Shown: positions 1 through 8,631 of the stretch, in pieces | How positions within the stretch are numbered: the first letter of the stretch is position 1 | Layout: every line of letters begins with the position of its first letter | Assembly (NCBI GenBank): GCA_016713325.1 | Contig: JADJPJ010000089.1 | Coordinates: 1 to 64,000 of the forward strand | Reading direction: 5' to 3' | Source of the DNA: Candidatus Flexifilum affinis | GTDB lineage: Bacteria > Chloroflexota > Anaerolineae > Aggregatilineales > Phototrophicaceae | DNA length: 64,000 nucleotides | The notes under the pieces: generated by a model | What the model saw: only the letters and a program-made list of their open reading frames with translations | Database searches by the model: none | Told to the model about the DNA's origin: nothing | Translations under genes and position numbers: made by a program

Positions 1-889
1 AATCCTGCTCGACCAGATCCGCGTTGATCCCGTACGCGGCTGCGGCGCCCCGGGCCACAGCCACCGCCACGCTGCGCATCGGCGAGGCGATATCCCCCGC
101 TGCGTAGACGCCCTCGACAGTCGTCCGTCCCAGAATATCCACCTGGATCACATTGCGTTCATCGATCGTACAGCCCAGGTCCTGAGCAAAACTGGTTCGA
201 TGGGTCGTCTTTGGGCGAACGAACAGCGCGTCGACCGTCATGGTGGTGCTGTCGGCAAAGTGAATGGCCTGAATCTGTGCGCCTTCATGTTCGAAGGATA
301 CGATCGGTTGTTCAATCATCCGAATGCCATGACGAACGACCTTTTTTCGCTGCTCACCCGTAAGTGTCCATCCCTCGGCGGCGCAAAGGGTGAGATGATC
401 CGTCAAGTTGCGGAGCAGCATCACCTGGTGAAGAGCCGTGTTATCGACGCCGTAGACGGCAACCGCTCTGCCCCGGACTTCGTAGCCGTCGCAGTAGGGG
501 CAGTGGAAGACGCTCTTCCCCCACAGCCCGTCGATCCCTTCCAGGCGAGGCAGATCATCGCGCAGGCCGGTGGCCAACAGGACTGTTCGCGCACGCAGCG
601 TCGAGCCATCCGAACTCTCGATCTCGAATCCATTATCGGTCTTCTCAATGTGCTGCGCCGTCGCCGTCTTCAGAACGACGGTGGGGTAGCGCTTCAGTTG
701 TTCATGCGCGATCTGCAGCAACTCAGCAGGGCGGACACCGTCGCGGGTGAGAAAGCCATGCGAGGCGCGCGAAAAGCGGTTGCACGGTTTCTGGTCATCG
801 ATGACCACGACGTCTCGCAAGGAACGACCCAGCACCAGGGCGGCACTCAATCCGGCACTGCTGCCGCCAACAATCACCGTATCCAACAT
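1..889 (-). CDS. Thioredoxin-reductase-like NAD(P)/FAD oxidoreductase (3' end outside window)
   Basis: Flavoprotein disulfide reductase of the thioredoxin reductase group. Read leftwards from the ATG at 889, the protein opens with a dinucleotide-binding stretch (DTVIVGGSSAGLSAALVLGR). It has the redox-active motif CPYCDG near residue 130 and a second FAD-contacting stretch (GVYAAGDIAS) near residue 275. That order is FAD domain, NADPH domain with CxxC, FAD domain. About 296 residues are visible and the frame is still open at position 1, so only the last few residues are missing. It lies 81 bp downstream of an MDR oxidoreductase on the same strand, with a palindrome just before the start codon, which suggests redox-responsive control. 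Family assignment is firm. Whether thioredoxin is the partner is not shown, because many CxxC homologues act on other substrates. Confidence 0.9.
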   Translation of the reverse strand, partial: MLDTVIVGGSSAGLSAALVLGRSLRDVVVIDDQKPCNRFSRASHGFLTRDGVRPAELLQIAHEQLKRYPTVVLKTATAQHIEKTDNGFEIESSDGSTLRARTVLLATGLRDDLPRLEGIDGLWGKSVFHCPYCDGYEVRGRAVAVYGVDNTALHQVMLLRNLTDHLTLCAAEGWTLTGEQRKKVVRHGIRMIEQPIVSFEHEGAQIQAIHFADSTTMTVDALFVRPKTTHRTSFAQDLGCTIDERNVIQVDILGRTTVEGVYAAGDIASPMRSVAVAVARGAAAAYGINADLVEQD

Positions 890-903
890 GTCATGATATC
901 CTA

Positions 904-920
904 TTGATACTTAGTATCAA
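904..920. promoter_or_regulatory. Palindromic operator candidate before the TrxR-like gene
   Basis: Perfect inverted repeat TTGATAC-TTA-GTATCAA, ending 15 bp upstream of the start codon at 889 and inside the 81-bp gap after the MDR gene. Arm length and position fit a dimeric repressor site. No regulator is identified. Confidence 0.5.
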
Positions 921-970
921 ATAGACTGCACGGCCGTGGAGTGTCTTACCTCGCGGCCGTGCTCCGCGTG

Positions 971-1957
971 CTAGTGCCGGCCGGTATCGCGCACCGTGAC
1001 GACGACATTCCCCTTCTTGTGACCCTGATCGACGTGGCGGTGTGCCTCGACCATCTGCTCCAGCGGGTAGCAGCGATCGATCACGGCTCGCAGCTTCCCC
1101 GCATCGACCAGGCTCCGCAGTTCCATGAGGAGGTCCGTGGTTGGCGTGGCGGTCTCCGAAACAAGCACCGTACCGGTTCTCCTCGCGGCCCTTTTCATTC
1201 GGATGATCTCTGCCGGCCCGGCCGCAGCCTGAAGGTAGCTTCCGCCTTGCTTGAGTACTTTCAAGCTACCAGAGTGCGATGTCTTGCCGACAGTATCGAA
1301 GATGATGTCATAGGTCTCGCCGTGGGTGGTGAAGTCCTCTTTCGTGTAGTCAATGACGTGATCGGCGCCCAGGGCCTTGACGAACCCGACGTTTGCCCCG
1401 CTGGTGACGGCTGTCACGACAGCGCCAAAATGCTTCGCCACCTGTACCGCCGCCGTCCCGACGCTGCCCGAAGCGCCGTAGATCAGCACTCGCTGCCCAC
1501 TACGGATTCCGCCTTTTTTCAGGAAGTACAGGGCGGTCACGCCTCCAAAGGGAAGGGCGGAGGCTTCCTCATAGGAGACCGTAGAAGGCTTGATGGCGAT
1601 CGCGCTGGTTTCCGGCAGAGTGGCATATTCGGCGTAGGCGCTTAATCGAGTCAGGTCATAGGCATACACCTGATCTCCTGGCTTGAAGCGCGTGACGCCC
1701 TGGCCGACCGCTTCGACTTCTCCAGCGATCACCATGCCGAGGATCGCCTTCCTGGGGTGCGTCAGTCCCAGCGTCAGCCGCGCCGGGATCCAGAAGGAAC
1801 GCGGAACGTCGAAACTCCGCACCCGGCGGTCGCCGGAGGTCACCGTCGTAGCATAGACCTTGATCAGGACTTCATTGGCTTTGGGCGCCGGCTTGGGGAC
1901 TTCGCGAAGCTCCAGGACTTCCGGCGTGCCGTACTTCGTTGCGACAATTGCCTTCAT
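971..1957 (-). CDS. Zinc-independent MDR family quinone oxidoreductase-like protein
   Basis: NAD(P)H-dependent medium-chain dehydrogenase/reductase of about 328 residues, the normal size for the quinone oxidoreductase branch. It has an N-terminal GroES-like domain (KAIVATKYGTPEVLELREV) and a cofactor-binding loop YGASGSVGTAAVQVAKHFGA near residue 150. No cluster of structural-zinc cysteines is evident. The start at 1957 is preferred because GGAGAG lies 7 nt upstream; an in-frame start at 1972 has no such site. It probably reduces quinones or activated alkenes with NADPH. It sits between a small conserved protein and the TrxR-like gene, all leftward, so the three may form one detoxification unit. 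The exact substrate cannot be read from the sequence. Confidence 0.87.
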   Translation of the reverse strand: MKAIVATKYGTPEVLELREVPKPAPKANEVLIKVYATTVTSGDRRVRSFDVPRSFWIPARLTLGLTHPRKAILGMVIAGEVEAVGQGVTRFKPGDQVYAYDLTRLSAYAEYATLPETSAIAIKPSTVSYEEASALPFGGVTALYFLKKGGIRSGQRVLIYGASGSVGTAAVQVAKHFGAVVTAVTSGANVGFVKALGADHVIDYTKEDFTTHGETYDIIFDTVGKTSHSGSLKVLKQGGSYLQAAAGPAEIIRMKRAARRTGTVLVSETATPTTDLLMELRSLVDAGKLRAVIDRCYPLEQMVEAHRHVDQGHKKGNVVVTVRDTGRH

Positions 1958-2143
1958 GGGATTGCTCTCCATCTTGGATATTTCAGGACATGTCAGACTT
2001 CAGTGGTGCACCTGGTGAGTGACGCCACTTGTAGGGACAGCCGGAAGACTGTCGATCACGGCGGACGCGCAGAAGCGCATCCTTACAACCATGTTGGATA
2101 CTTCGTCGAACGCACCCCTGAGCGCGAGCGAGTGTGCTGCGGA

Positions 2144-2416
2144 TCAGGCATGGTCACCGGGTGCACCCGTCTGGTCCGGATCAATCTGTACGACCGCGAC
2201 CAGCGGCAGGCCCAGATCACGCACTTTTCTCAGCAATCCATGCAACGCGGCCTGGTCGGCTACTTGCCCGGTAAGCCATGTCTCGCCATTGGCTTCCAGC
2301 GAGAGGGTCAGTCCTTCGAACCAGTCGGCCCAGCGGCGGTCAAGGTGCCCCTTGATGCGTATCTGGTAGCGTATTGGCCGGTCATGGTCTTCGGCTGGTG
2401 CAGGTGCTTTGCTCAT
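2144..2416 (-). CDS. Small conserved protein of unknown function (90 aa)
   Basis: A 90-residue soluble protein with an alpha/beta look. It contains YQIRIKGHLDRRWADWFEGL, then LTGQVADQAALHGLLRKV and DLGLPLVAVVQ. The pattern (strand, WxxWF, strand, 'DQAALHGLL' helix, strand) recurs in small uncharacterised actinobacterial and chloroflexotal proteins, often near regulators or oxidoreductases. I know no function for it. The start at 2416 follows a GAGGCAGAGA purine run. It is the first gene of the leftward group that continues with the MDR enzyme (186-bp gap) and the TrxR-like protein. A 9-bp inverted repeat lies 84 bp upstream. Confidence 0.8.
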   Translation of the reverse strand: MSKAPAPAEDHDRPIRYQIRIKGHLDRRWADWFEGLTLSLEANGETWLTGQVADQAALHGLLRKVRDLGLPLVAVVQIDPDQTGAPGDHA

Positions 2417-2499
2417 TCTCTGCCTCGTCTATGGCCCTCCTGTTGAGAAGAGTTCATCTGGTTGTATGCGCTTCTTACTTGTGAACAGGATACAAAGCA

Positions 2500-2524
2500 A
2501 TGTGATGAGCAGTCGTCATCACAT
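2500..2524. promoter_or_regulatory. Inverted repeat, operator candidate upstream of the 90-aa gene
   Basis: Perfect 9-bp arms ATGTGATGA-N7-TCATCACAT in the 213-bp gap between the LuxR gene end and the small protein start. It is AT-richer than its surroundings, as expected of a promoter region serving the leftward redox group. The regulator is unknown. Confidence 0.5.
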
Positions 2525-2581
2525 ATGAGGATTGAGGTGAGGATCTGTGATTTGGGAAGATGGGTAGGGAAAGCAAAGAGG

Positions 2582-2613
2582 CCCGGCATGGGGTTCATGA
2601 ACCTCATGCCGGG
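2582..2613 (-). terminator. Hairpin terminator of the LuxR-family gene
   Basis: Arms CCCGGCATG / CATGCCGGG enclose a second palindrome (GGTTCATGAACC). Read on the minus strand, the hairpin is followed by the T-rich CTCTTTGCTTT. It begins 17 bp after the regulator's stop codon. Confidence 0.65.
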
Positions 2614-2629
2614 GTTGTGCGGGGGCACG

Positions 2630-5379
2630 CTAGATCAAATGGAGTTCCTCAGCCCGGCGCACCGCTGCCCGACGATTGTTCACGCCGAGCTTGGTATAGA
2701 TGTTCTGGGTGTGGGTTCGCAGGGTGCTCAACGACACGATGAGCTTGTGCGCAATCTCCGGCCCGCTCATGTCGGTTCTCAGCAGACGCAGCACGTCCAG
2801 CTCGCGTTCGCTCAACGGTTCGATCAACCCCTGGGTGACTCGTGTCTTTTGCTCACCTCGCCAAAGGCTGCCAGGAGCTGTCTGACATAGGTCGGGGTCA
2901 CTCGGCGCTGTGCGGCTTCTTCCAGAAGATCGGCCATGGGCGGGCCTTCGTCCACAAACAGGCGGATGTAGTGCTCGGGTTCCGCCAGCGTCAGGGCGCG
3001 TTCGAGCGGCATGAGGGCGTCAGCGCGATCACCAAGCATGTGGTGCGCGATCGCTTGCAGCACCAGGATTTCCATTGTGCTTCTCAGGCGACCGCCTGCT
3101 TCGGCTGCTTGCAGCAGGCGGCTGAGGAGTCTCATGGCCTCCAGCGCCGACTGACCGGCGCGATCATTCCGGTGTTGCGCCAGGAGTACCCGGCACAGGG
3201 TGATATGCTCAAATTCGCGCAGGTAACTGAGGTCGTCCTCACTGGATAGGCCTTGTTCATCCACCCAGTTGAGGGCATCGCCCAATCGATTCTGCGCCAC
3301 CCACAGCCGCGCTTTCAGCGCCGGGATCGGCTGCACATTCGGGGAAAAGTCACTCGTAAACACTTGCTCTGCCTCGGCCAGCAGGTCAAGAGCGCCATCG
3401 ACATCTCCCTGAAGCTCCCGTATGCGCGCCATCGCCACACGCCAGCGATATGGGTTCTGAGGTAACCCGGCAAAGTCGCCGAGCTCCCCGCTTCTCTGGA
3501 GGCACTGCACAGCCTCATCCAGATCGTTCCATTCACAGTGCAGTCGACTCATGCCCACGAGCATGTCGGCCGCGCCCCGGAGCACCACCGAACCCTGATT
3601 CGCAAGCTGCAGGCCGCGCTCATAGGTGTTCATAGCGCCACGCAGCCTACCCTGTGCCAGTCGAATATCCGCCAGGGCGATTGTGCAGCCGATCGCGTCA
3701 GAGATATAGCCAGCCTTCCGCAGTCTGATGACGCCGTCGGTATAACACCGCTGTCCTGCTTCAAGGTCCCCATTTGTCCAAAACGAGAGCCCCAGCAAGG
3801 ACTCTGCTGCTCCGTGAAGGAGATGGTCGTCGTCAGACGCCAGTTCAAGGATCTGCCGGGCGTATTTCACGCTATCGGCCACGTTGCCCAGAACCAGGGC
3901 CATCGCGGAATGGTACATGGCGACAACTGCCGGCAGACGGCGGAATTCCTCTTCATCCACGACGATCATGTTCCCCGACAGTACATCAGGCCGCTCACCT
4001 ATTCCCAGCCAACGTTCGGCGTCGGCCAATCGGGCCTCAACGCCGTCTAGTATGCCGCTCTGCAACAACGTTCCGGCATAGTGGACACTGAGGATGGGCC
4101 TGAAGCGGAAGACCTCGTCGGGGAGCGCCTGAAGCCAGGCCAGCAGCGTGACCTCCTGCCGACTCCGGCGCATCTGCGGCACGGCCCGTTCGATCAAGGT
4201 CGCGGCGCGCTGGAAATCCTGCGCGAGCAGTGCGTGATGGATGGCCTCGGCGGATAGATCGTTCTGTTCGTACCAGTCGCTTGCGCGCAGATGCAGCGCT
4301 GCGACCTGATCGGGATACTCTGCCAGCAAATGGGCCGTGAGCAGGCCGGCAAAAAGATGGTGATAGCGATACCAATGGCGTTTCTCGTCCAGCGGCACGA
4401 TGAGGAAATTGCCTCGTTCCAGCGCTTCCAACTGGGCGCCGCCATCCTGCTGACCCGTGACGGCATCGCAGAGCGACGCATTGAACCGGTCGAGAATCGC
4501 CGTCTGAAGCAGGAACTGCCGGATCGATTCGGGCTGGCGTTGGAGGACCTCTTCGACCAGATAATCCACGATGTACCGGTGGTCTCCGGCAAATGATCGG
4601 ATGAAGCCGGGAATGTCCTGGTGACCCTGAAGGGAAAGCGCCGCCAATTGCAGGCCGGCAATCCAGCCTTCTGTGCGGTCCTCCAGTGCGGCAATATCCT
4701 CGGCCGAGAGACGCAGAGACATACCCTGATTCAGAAATTCGGCGGCCTCAGAAGCGTTAAACCGCAGATCCCTGGCGCGAACTTCGGTCAATTGTCCTCG
4801 GGCGCGCAGTCGGGCAAGAGGTAGATTTGGATCTTCACGGGTCGTGATCACCAGATGGAATTGCGGCGGCAGGTGCTCGACCAGAAAAGCGAGCGCATCG
4901 TCCACCTCTTTGGCATCCACCAGATGATAGTCGTCCAGGATGAGGACAAAGCGTTCGGCGAGGTGCGCAATCTCATTGAGCAGTGACGTCAATACGGATT
5001 CGGTCGGCGGTTTCTGCTGGGCGTGCAGCAGCGGCAGCAGTCCGGCCCCAATGTTGGGCGCTAAGGTCTGCAGAGCAGCGACGAGGTAGGTCAGGAAGCG
5101 CGCGAGGTCGCTGTCGCTTTCGTCGAGCGACAGCCATGCCACGCGAAGCCCTGGGGTGACTTGTTCACAGGCGGCGAGCCATTCGCTGATCAAGGTCGTT
5201 TTGCCAAAGCCTGCGGGAGCAGAGACAAGGGTCAGTTTACGGTGCAGCCCCTCGTTCAGCCGCTCGATCAGGCGTTGGCGGCGGACAGCGTTCAGCCGGG
5301 GTGGGGGGAGGTAGAGTTTCGTTGCAAGAATCGGTGAGAGAGCCTCGGTCGTTGTTGGCTGGTTTGTAGGATCGGGCAT
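2630..5379 (-). CDS. MalT-type LuxR transcriptional activator, frameshifted before the HTH
   Basis: Large ATP-dependent LuxR regulator, about 916 residues when read through. The N-terminus has the family signature LATKLYLPPPRLN and the P-loop APAGFGKTTLISEWL near residue 50. A Walker B-like LILDDYH and a winged-helix region follow, then a long helical TPR-like MalT domain. The C-terminal LuxR HTH (PLSERELDVLRLLRTDMSG, then SLSTLRTHTQNIYTKL) is in another frame. The first frame stops at 2824-2826, and the HTH frame opens through an overlapping TTG at 2827. Adding one G to the GGGG run at 2828-2831 restores the continuous reading SPRG-LIEPLSERE. The ATG at 5379 is favoured over the GTG at 5400 because AGGA lies 7 nt upstream. 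It may control the divergent dockerin-bearing gene. Indel error or a true loss of the HTH cannot be told apart here. Confidence 0.88.
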
Positions 5380-5432
5380 ACCTATGTCCTGTTCTGCCAC
5401 ATGGGCGAGGGGACCAGCGGTCTACCATCCAG

Positions 5433-5511
5433 ACCTTCACAAAACCATGCGAAGGTATTCAGCAGTGTAGCACGCGCCAAGCGCAAGGTGAACGGGTGAA
5501 AAAGTGAAGGT
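5433..5511. promoter_or_regulatory. GTGAAGGT repeats in the divergent intergenic region (5380-5772)
   Basis: The gap of about 390 bp between the LuxR gene and the rightward secreted enzyme holds an inverted pair, ACCTTCAC (5433-5440) and GCGAAGGT (5449-5456). A further direct copy GTGAAGGT lies at 5504-5511; two of the copies extend to GAAGGTATTC. The remainder is AT-rich (5600-5690) and probably carries the rightward promoter. The repeats could be sites for the adjacent MalT-like regulator. This is an inference. Confidence 0.4.
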
Positions 5512-5772
5512 ATTCTTCGTTCTCGCCGGCTCCTCATGCCCGGCAATTGAGAAGGGGGACTGCCCGCAAATGACTGCCGAGAATGACGTCCGCCTTCGCC
5601 GTTTACTTTACGCTTTTAGAAACTAACAACCTTTCATGACTGCATAGATGAGACTTAAGTTATTTGTTAGGAACCATCATTACCATGGCGAAGTGGAGCC
5701 TTGAGGTCGTCTGACTGGTCGGCGGGGGGATTCGAGCGGTCAGGCGGCGCCAGTACCGAAGCGAGAGCCAAA

Positions 5773-7797
5773 ATGACCAGGGGAAGATTGGGTCGAGTCT
5801 GGACGGTCTGTTCAGCGACGTTTGTTTTGCTCGTCTGCTTTGGCGTCGGCCTGCGCAATGTGACGCACGCGCAGATCGGCGGAACTCCGCAGGTTGACCC
5901 AACCAATCCAATTGTTGAGGAGAACCGGCTTCCCGGTACGAGTCTAGGTCTGCTGCCCGACCGCGAAGACCTGGTCAGACGATCATTTGAATTCGCGTCG
6001 CGTCAAGAGGCGGACGCTGCGACACAGATGTCGCCGCGGGTGACTCCCGACGTCTGGACCAGTGGCAAACCCATTGAAGGGTATGCCGGAAAAGCGAGCG
6101 TCAACGTCGGCGAGTCGATCGACCTGCATGTCAGCTCGCAGTATCCCACCTTCGATATTCTGATCTTCAGACAGGGCTGGTACAACGGGGTAGGCCAGCG
6201 CTTCATCAGACAGATCAGCAATATTCCTGGGACCGTCCAGCCCATTCCCGAGCCAGATCCGGTGACAGGCCTTGTCGAGGCCAACTGGCCCGTGACCTAC
6301 ACTTTGCAGACAGCATCCAATTGGGTGAGCGGAGTTTACAAAATCTGGCTGATTGAGCATAGCAACTATGAGGACGTAGGGAGCTATATTATCTTTGTCC
6401 TGCGCGACGACGCGCGCCAGTCAGACATTCTTTTCCAGGTGGCATTGACGACCTATCAGGCTTACAACAACTGGGGCGGGAAGAGCCTGTATAACTACAA
6501 CTCGGTGAACGGGCGCGCTGTAGCTGTTTCGTTCGATCGACCCTATGTTGATGCCTATGGAGCAGGGCTGTACGACACCGGCGACAACCACATGGTTCGC
6601 TGGCTGGAGAAGAACGGCTACGACGTCACCTATGCCACCAACGTTGACCTGGAAGCCAGCCCCGACTTGATGGCCAATCGCGAGGTGTTCCTCTCCAATT
6701 TCCATGATGAATACTGGTCCTGGAATATGCGCGCGAATGTCGAAGCAGCGCGCGACCAGGGCAAGGATCTGCTGTTCTTCACCTCCAACAATGTGTACTA
6801 CCAGATACGCTTTGAACCGTCCTCGGCGGGGATCGCAAACCGAGTCATCGTCTGCTACAAGAACACGTCGGATCCGATGAGCGTCAGTGACACCCCATGG
6901 CTGACTACAGTGAGGTGGCGTGACGAGCCGGTCAGCCGTCCGGAAAACGAGCTCCTGGGGGTGATGTTTGACACCGCAATGGCCTTCGGTGAGCATTTTC
7001 CCTGGGTGGTGGCCAACGCCCAGCACTGGGTGTATGCGGGCACCGGCCTGCACGATGGCGATTCGATCGAGCGCCTGATGGGATACGAGTACGATCGCGT
7101 TTTCGACAACGGGCTGACACCGTCCGACCTGCAAATCCTCTCGCATTCGCCTGCGCCGCCTCAATACGGCACGCATGCGAACGGAACGCTGTACAAAGCG
7201 CCCAGTGGCGCCCTGGTCTTTTCCGCCGCGACTAACTACTGGCCTTATCTGCTCGACGGTCGTTCCGGTTGGCCTAAGGATTCCCGCGTCGAGCGGATGA
7301 CGATCAACCTGCTGAATTACACCCTCGACCAGTTCGCGATCGTTGAGGGCGGAGTCGACCTTGAAGGGAGACTGGCCGCGCCGAGCCCCCAGTGGATCGT
7401 GACTCTTCAGGTCAGCATCGTGCCTCAGGCGGGCGGCGCAACTGTGTTTCACGACGTCGCCACGACCAACGATTCCGGCCAGTTCACGACGTCGGTGCTG
7501 CCGGGCGATTACAACATCCGCTTCAAAGGCTCTCATACGCTGGCGCGGGTTGTCCCGGTGACACTGGCCCCCGGCAGCAACGTGCTGACGATCCCGACGC
7601 TGCTCGAGGGAGACGCCAATGACGACAACCGGATAGACATCACCGACTTTTCGATCCTGGCCGCGAGTTTCGCCCAGGCCGCGGGGCAGGCCAGCTACGA
7701 TGCCCGCGCCGATTTCAACATTGATGGGGCAGTAAACATCAGCGACTTTTCGCTGCTGGCGACCCACTTTGCCACTGCCGGAGAAGAACTGCCCTGA
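5773..7797 (+). CDS. Secreted N,N-dimethylformamidase-beta-like protein with C-terminal dockerin
   Basis: Exported protein of about 674 residues. A signal peptide (VWTVCSATFVLLVCFGVG) precedes the mature chain. The central part (residues ~90-530) resembles the C-terminal domain of the N,N-dimethylformamidase large subunit: VGESIDLHVSSQYPTF, an FRQGWY motif, TYQAYNNWGGKSLY, DNHMVRWLEKNGYDVTYATN and FFTSNNVYYQIRFE. Residues ~530-610 are a Greek-key/carboxypeptidase-regulatory-like domain (NDSGQFTTSVLPGDY). The end is a dockerin-like pair of calcium loops (GDANDDNRIDITDFSILA and RADFNIDGAVNISDFSLLA). The ATG at 5773 starts directly at the signal peptide; the in-frame TTG at 5701 would add 24 unlikely residues. 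The catalytic activity of these secreted relatives is unknown, and amidase action is only suggested by family. Confidence 0.85.
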   Translation: MTRGRLGRVWTVCSATFVLLVCFGVGLRNVTHAQIGGTPQVDPTNPIVEENRLPGTSLGLLPDREDLVRRSFEFASRQEADAATQMSPRVTPDVWTSGKPIEGYAGKASVNVGESIDLHVSSQYPTFDILIFRQGWYNGVGQRFIRQISNIPGTVQPIPEPDPVTGLVEANWPVTYTLQTASNWVSGVYKIWLIEHSNYEDVGSYIIFVLRDDARQSDILFQVALTTYQAYNNWGGKSLYNYNSVNGRAVAVSFDRPYVDAYGAGLYDTGDNHMVRWLEKNGYDVTYATNVDLEASPDLMANREVFLSNFHDEYWSWNMRANVEAARDQGKDLLFFTSNNVYYQIRFEPSSAGIANRVIVCYKNTSDPMSVSDTPWLTTVRWRDEPVSRPENELLGVMFDTAMAFGEHFPWVVANAQHWVYAGTGLHDGDSIERLMGYEYDRVFDNGLTPSDLQILSHSPAPPQYGTHANGTLYKAPSGALVFSAATNYWPYLLDGRSGWPKDSRVERMTINLLNYTLDQFAIVEGGVDLEGRLAAPSPQWIVTLQVSIVPQAGGATVFHDVATTNDSGQFTTSVLPGDYNIRFKGSHTLARVVPVTLAPGSNVLTIPTLLEGDANDDNRIDITDFSILAASFAQAAGQASYDARADFNIDGAVNISDFSLLATHFATAGEELP

Positions 7798-7839
7798 GGG
7801 CAGCCCCCGGTGCAGTTAACCCCGGTAGCGGTCGAATAA

Positions 7840-7865
7840 ACAGCGCGGCCTTCACGCCGCGCTGT
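7840..7865. terminator. Terminator between convergent genes
   Basis: Perfect 10-bp stem ACAGCGCGGC / GCCGCGCTGT with a 6-nt loop, lying between the dockerin protein stop (7797) and the membrane protein stop (7894). T-rich sequence follows on the plus strand (CCTTCTTGTT) and TTTATTC follows on the minus strand, so it may serve both genes. Confidence 0.75.
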
Positions 7866-7893
7866 CCTTCTTGTTGGTCGTGAATTCCCACAG

Positions 7894-8526
7894 TCAGGCG
7901 AGGGCTGCGCCTGTCGAGGCCACCGAATTGGCAGGGGACCGCACGCCGCTGCGCACCACGGTGTAGCCCATCCAGGCCAGCGCCACCACATAGAGCACCA
8001 GGCTGAGCGGCCAGATCGAGGTGAACATCGCGCCGAACATCGGCAGCTCGACGGGAAGGTCGACGACGGCGCTGGCGATCAGTGCATAGGCCGCCCAGCG
8101 GGGATAGGCTCCCGAACGGGCCGCCGCAATGCCGAACAGGATGTGGCCAATGATGGAAGAGAAGGTGCCGACGACCAGCAGAGGCACCGTACCCCACGCG
8201 TACATCAGGGCTGCGTGCCCCCATTCCTGCCCAGTGACGCTCGCCAGCCAGAGGAATGCAGGGGTGATGTTCAGCGAGACGCCGAGGAAACTGAAGATGA
8301 AACCGGCGAAGCCCAGCTTGCCCATGCGCGTTGCACGGGGCGCATATAGGGCGACGAACGCAAAACCTCCCACCAGAGACGCGCCGGTGTAGAGCGCCTG
8401 TCCGAGCACCAGATTTCCCGCGTTCATTTCGAGCGCCGCAAAGCGGATGAGCCCGCCGACCAGTGTGATCGCCGCCACCACGAGGATGAAGGCGCCGCCC
8501 CAGCGATTTAGCGATTGCACAGACAT
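7894..8526 (-). CDS. Polytopic membrane protein of unknown function (210 aa)
   Basis: A 210-residue integral membrane protein with about six hydrophobic helices: GGAFILVVAAITLVGGLIRF, LVGGFAFVALYA, GFIFSFLGVSLNITPAFLWLA, a WGTVPLLVVGTFSSIIGHILFG segment, YALIASAVVDLPVELPMFGA and LSLVLYVVALAWMGYTVV. I see no catalytic or transport motif. The layout resembles small DUF4386-like membrane proteins, but I cannot confirm the family. The start at 8526 has a strong GGGAGGG site 9 nt upstream. An 18-bp perfect palindrome lies 69 bp upstream, so the gene is probably controlled on its own. Confidence 0.8.
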   Translation of the reverse strand: MSVQSLNRWGGAFILVVAAITLVGGLIRFAALEMNAGNLVLGQALYTGASLVGGFAFVALYAPRATRMGKLGFAGFIFSFLGVSLNITPAFLWLASVTGQEWGHAALMYAWGTVPLLVVGTFSSIIGHILFGIAAARSGAYPRWAAYALIASAVVDLPVELPMFGAMFTSIWPLSLVLYVVALAWMGYTVVRSGVRSPANSVASTGAALA

Positions 8527-8594
8527 TTGAGTACCCTCCCGACAAGAACAATGGGTTGTTATCGGAAAGGTACTCCAGGGCGTGGGGTAGTGTC

Positions 8595-8612
8595 ATAACC
8601 CACGTGGGTTAT
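8595..8612. promoter_or_regulatory. 18-bp perfect palindrome upstream of the membrane protein gene
   Basis: ATAACCCACGTGGGTTAT is self-complementary over all 18 positions. It lies between the fasciclin gene stop and the membrane gene start. A related GGGTTGTTATC word occurs nearer the start (about 8553). It is a likely operator for an unidentified dimeric regulator. Confidence 0.55.
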
Positions 8613-8631
8613 TGTCGCGGCCGTCGGTCAT

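Noticed and set aside
2413..2628. Possible 71-residue protein overlapping the start of the 90-aa gene
   Set aside because: It has no family features, crosses the hairpin terminator at 2582-2613 and the inverted repeat at 2500-2524, and has no ribosome-binding site.
6421..7767. Long open frame of 448 codons on the minus strand
   Set aside because: It lies opposite the dockerin-bearing enzyme, has no recognisable domain and is a by-product of high GC codon use.
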